From an uncultured Muribaculaceae bacterium (GTDB taxonomy: Bacteria; Bacteroidota; Bacteroidia; Bacteroidales; Muribaculaceae), in NCBI GenBank assembly GCA_905209725.1, contig CAJLTZ010000052.1, forward strand, positions 1 to 18,044: a stretch of 18,044 nt of DNA. The letters run 5' to 3'. Positions 16,901 to 18,044 of the stretch are shown piece after piece. The stretch's first letter is position 1; the number at the start of each line of letters is the position of its first letter. The position numbers were made by a program, and so were the translations under genes. Under the pieces are notes generated by a model. It made no database searches. It had not been told where the DNA came from and worked only from the letters and a program-made list of their open reading frames with translations.

Positions 16901-17541
16901 TTGTCGGGGTTGAGCGCACGGGCGCGGAACTCGGCAAGGGCCTCGCGGTCGACGAGCGGAGCGAGATCCTCTTCGCTGAGAGCCTCTATTTTCTGAATCT
17001 CATGCGACGTGCGGAAGCCGTCGAAGAAATTCACGAAGGGCACGCGGCCCTTAATAGCGGCAAGATGAGCCACGGCGCTGAGGTCCATCACCTCCTGCAC
17101 GCTGCCCTCGCAAAACATTGCAAAGCCTGTCTGGCGCGCGGACATCACGTCCTGATGGTCGCCAAAAATCGAGAGCGCATGTGAGGCAAGCGAACGGGCC
17201 GATACGTGGAACACGCAGGGCAGCAATTCGCCGGCTATCTTATACATGTTGGGGATCATCAGCAGAAGTCCCTGCGATGCTGTATATGTGGTGGTGAGAG
17301 CACCGGCCTGCAGCGAACCGTGGACGGCGCCTGCAGCTCCGGCCTCGCTCTGCATTTCCTGCACGAGAACCGTCTCTCCAAAGATATTCTTTCTTCCGGC
17401 AGCCGACCAGTCGTCCACATACTCTGCCATCGTCGACGACGGGGTGATGGGATAAATTGCTGCCACTTCGCTAAACATGTAACTGATATGCGCTGCGGCC
17501 TGATTGCCGTCGCATGTCAGATATTTCTTTGCTTTGCTCAT
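13942..17541 (-). CDS. nifJ: Pyruvate:ferredoxin (flavodoxin) oxidoreductase
   Basis: The 1199-residue product is a full-length single-chain PFOR. Pyrimidine-binding domain: AIYPITPSSTMAEYVD at 28-43. Ferredoxin domain: two 4Fe-4S motifs, C690-x2-C693-x2-C696-x3-C700 and C747-x2-C750-x2-C753-x3-C757. Proximal cluster: C817, C820, C845 and C1080. Thiamine diphosphate domain: GGDGASYDIG at 970-979 and DTEVYSNTGGQSS at 999-1011. It oxidises pyruvate with CoA to acetyl-CoA and CO2, reducing ferredoxin. The frame stays open to an ATG at 17655, but that codon lies inside the predicted -7 box, and MSKAKKYLTCDGNQAAA at 17541 is the family start. The leader would be about 105 nt. Confidence 0.96.
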   Translation of the reverse strand: MSKAKKYLTCDGNQAAAHISYMFSEVAAIYPITPSSTMAEYVDDWSAAGRKNIFGETVLVQEMQSEAGAAGAVHGSLQAGALTTTYTASQGLLLMIPNMYKIAGELLPCVFHVSARSLASHALSIFGDHQDVMSARQTGFAMFCEGSVQEVMDLSAVAHLAAIKGRVPFVNFFDGFRTSHEIQKIEALSEEDLAPLVDREALAEFRARALNPDKPVARGMAENPDVFFQHREASNKYYDAIPEIVEHYVKEMNRLTGRNYGLFDYYGDPEAEHVIIAMGSVTEAIKETIDYLRAQGRKVGLVSVHLYRPFSARHFLAAVPASAKRIAVLDRTKEPGANGEPLYLDVKDCFYGRENAPLIVGGRYGLSSKDTTPAQIVEVYDNLAAAEPCNGFTIGIVDDVTHLSLPVREEINMGGDGMFQAKFYGLGADGTVGANKNSVKIIGDNTDKYCQAYFAYDSKKSGGFTCSHLRFGDHPIRSTYLVNTPNFVACHVQAYLHMYDVTRGLQPGGTFLLNTIWEGEELERNLPNKVKRYFAENNITVYYINASRIAQEIGLGNRTNTILQSAFFRITEVIPVDLAIEQMKKFIVKSYGKKGENIVKMNNDAVDRGGEYHKLEVKAEWKNLADNAPAAKPAPEFIETVVRPINAQDGDLLPVSKFVDNVDGTWQQGTATYEKRGVAAFVPEWNPDNCIQCNKCAFVCPHAAIRPFVLTPEEAAAAPFGEEHSKPAVGKTMAGMRFVQQVDVLDCLGCGNCADVCPGMKGQKALTMKHFESQEDQERNWDWLVKNVKSKADLVDIQLNVKNSQFAQPLFEFSGACSGCGETPYVKLITQLFGTREVVANATGCSSIYSGSVPSTPYTVNEKGQGPAWANSLFEDFCEYGLGMYIAYEKMRNRLVETAERIAANEEAPSAIREAARTWLDTRDDARLSQTSGEALLAAAKIGAEKGCSDCKAVTELSAYLTKRSQWIIGGDGASYDIGFGGLDHVIASGKNVNILVLDTEVYSNTGGQSSKSTPIGAIAKFAAAGKRIRKKDLGLIATTYGYVYVAQVAMGADNAQTLKALREAEAYDGPSLVIAYAPCINHGIKKGMGRSQEEEKCAVDCGYWHLWRYNPALEAEGKNPFSLDSKEPDWSKFEDFLKGEVRFASLFKIFPDAAEELFKAAKENAQWRYNNYVRLSKQNWGTDPEMTEEEIKLRKAAE

Positions 17542-17628
17542 GTGTTTAAACGCTTTTGTATTTTCTTTTATACCGATTTCTGATACCTTTTTTACCTGAT
17601 GGGTTATACGTGATTCACCTGTCGTATA

Positions 17629-17643
17629 TGTGCATAACGCACA
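17629..17643. promoter_or_regulatory. Inverted repeat at the predicted oxidoreductase start site
   Basis: TGTGC-ATAAC-GCACA (plus strand) is an inverted repeat with a 5-base centre, covering about +3 to +17 of the predicted transcript. It resembles half-sites of CRP/FNR-family regulators in shape only (TGTG...CACA). It could be an operator or a 5' mRNA hairpin. Confidence 0.4.
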
Positions 17644-17652
17644 AATATCCGG

Positions 17653-17683
17653 CAAAATTACAAAATTTTCCCCACTTCACCAA
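17653..17683 (-). promoter_or_regulatory. Promoter of the oxidoreductase gene
   Basis: The minus strand has TTGG (17683-17680), a 19-nt spacer and TAATTTTG (17660-17653). The -33 box has one change from TTTG. The start is predicted near 17646, which supports the ATG at 17541 over the one at 17655. Confidence 0.65.
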
Positions 17684-17772
17684 TATTCACCCTCTACATT
17701 CTTTTCTCCACACCTCTCCATCCCCCCTTTTCCCTTTATTTTTATCCTCTATTTATCTTAACAATTATTCTT
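17653..17772. other. 120-base G-free (plus strand) tract upstream of the oxidoreductase promoter
   Basis: There is no G on the plus strand from 17653 to 17772; the sequence is mostly C and T with scattered A, and 17698-17760 is strongly pyrimidine-rich. It contains no gene I can support. It covers the -7 and -33 region of the oxidoreductase promoter and the 90 bases upstream of it. Confidence 0.9.
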
Positions 17773-17834
17773 GCATAATTTCCTCCGACATCAAAATATT
17801 CCTCACACTTATTGCCACATAACGGGTGCAAATG

Positions 17835-17848
17835 AGCGGTGCACCGCT
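17835..17848. repeat. Perfect 14-bp palindrome
   Basis: AGCGGTGCACCGCT is a complete palindrome in the gene-poor right end, about 35 bases beyond the stop of the possible small ORF on the minus strand. It has no T-tract, so it may be an operator or stem rather than a terminator. Confidence 0.5.
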
Positions 17849-17881
17849 TGGGCACACTCACTCAATTGGGATGCTTTGGAA

Positions 17882-17953
17882 TCATTTCGAGCCGCGGAGG
17901 GCGAAGTTGATCACGCCAATCACGAGGCTCGCCACTGCTATCACATCGGCCAC
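17882..17953 (-). CDS. Possible 23-residue hydrophobic peptide, or remnant of a larger gene
   Basis: A GTG at 17953 opens VADVIAVASLVIGVINFALRGSK, a single hydrophobic helix with a basic tail, then a stop. An in-frame TAA lies three codons upstream, so it is not continuous with anything to the right. The local GC content is higher than in the flanking spacer, as in coding sequence, and a candidate promoter would start about 17 nt before the GTG. It resembles small membrane peptides in general shape only. It could equally be the broken end of a membrane protein gene cut by the repeat insertion. No function is proposed. Confidence 0.25.
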   Translation of the reverse strand: MADVIAVASLVIGVINFALRGSK

Positions 17954-17976
17954 GAAGGCTAGTTAGCTACCATTCA

Positions 17977-18008
17977 CAAATTTAAGCACTAAGACCCCAT
18001 CCCACAAA
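17977..18008 (-). promoter_or_regulatory. Candidate hybrid promoter formed by the repeat edge and flanking DNA
   Basis: On the minus strand TTTG (18008-18005, inside the terminal repeat), a 20-nt spacer crossing the junction, and TAAATTTG (17984-17977, in unique DNA) match the consensus. It would read into the window, first over the possible small ORF and then toward the oxidoreductase gene. Confidence 0.5.
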
Positions 18009-18044
18009 AAATGTTAATGCAGGGGTCGCAGATGTGCCTCATAT
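17993..18044. repeat. Terminal repeat, right copy
   Basis: This is the inverted partner of bases 1-51, identical except for one base. The unique flank ends in CACTAA just before GACCCC. Joining the right end to the left end through one element would leave TAA on both sides, as a 3-bp target duplication would. Two separate copies with a TNA-like target preference would look the same. The copy also carries TTTG on the minus strand (18008-18005), which is positioned as a -33 promoter box reading into the window. Confidence 0.85.

Noticed and set aside
17542..17655. 38-residue N-terminal extension of the oxidoreductase
   Set aside because: Its ATG lies within the predicted -7 box, so it would not be in the transcript; the family start is at 17541.
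17653..17772. CRISPR array or simple-sequence repeat in the pyrimidine-rich tract
   Set aside because: No repeated unit is present; only base composition is unusual.
17771..17962. 63-codon plus-strand frame in the right-hand spacer
   Set aside because: It has no promoter or recognisable content, crosses the palindrome and is opposite the more plausible hydrophobic frame.
1..18044. An 18-kb circular plasmid or phage closed through the terminal repeat
   Set aside because: The gene content is core metabolism and envelope, with no replication, mobilisation or phage genes; a chromosomal segment ending at repeat copies is simpler.

Overview
The window looks like an accessory-poor stretch of a Bacteroidales chromosome, possibly Muribaculaceae or a relative; the family level is a guess. 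The evidence is a set of promoters with the Bacteroides-type layout (TTTG, 19-20 nt, TAnnTTTG), lipoproteins of Bacteroidales type, a Porin_10-like outer-membrane protein, an SDR-type threonine dehydrogenase and a long single-chain pyruvate:ferredoxin oxidoreductase. Both ends of the window run into the same roughly 51-bp sequence in inverted orientation, which looks like the edge of an insertion sequence or similar repeat, so the window is probably the unique segment between two repeat copies.

Layout. Bases 1-432 (minus) hold a Vsr-type mismatch endonuclease gene that stays open to the left edge; its last codons come from the terminal repeat. Bases 643-1800 (plus) encode a lipoprotein of unknown function and 1897-2664 (plus) a membrane-anchored SIMPL-domain protein. 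Bases 9316-2669 (minus) form a compact five-gene efflux operon in transcription order: TetR-type regulator, TolC-like outer-membrane factor, periplasmic adaptor lipoprotein, RND pump, and a small P-II-like protein. Bases 9468-11706 hold a divergent pair, kbl (minus) and tdh (plus), which together convert threonine to glycine and acetyl-CoA. Bases 11811-13859 (minus) encode a putative porin and 13942-17541 (minus) pyruvate:ferredoxin oxidoreductase. The last 390 bases hold no convincing large gene. They contain a 120-base run without a single G on the plus strand, a perfect 14-bp palindrome, a possible 23-residue hydrophobic ORF, and a candidate promoter that uses the repeat edge as its -33 box.

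How it fits together. TetR, outer-membrane factor, adaptor, pump and P-II-like protein read as one regulated tripartite exporter. tdh and kbl share interleaved promoters inside a perfect 10-bp inverted repeat, suggesting joint control. Pyruvate:ferredoxin oxidoreductase supplies acetyl-CoA and reduced ferredoxin for anaerobic metabolism.

The main regulatory observation is that at two unrelated junctions (kbl to the efflux operon, and the oxidoreductase to the porin) the -33 box of the downstream promoter lies in or at the loop of the upstream gene's terminator hairpin, with the T-tract leading directly into the -7 box. I saw no CRISPR array, rRNA or tRNA. I did not find a clearly new multi-gene system; the most unusual signals are regulatory and at the window edges.
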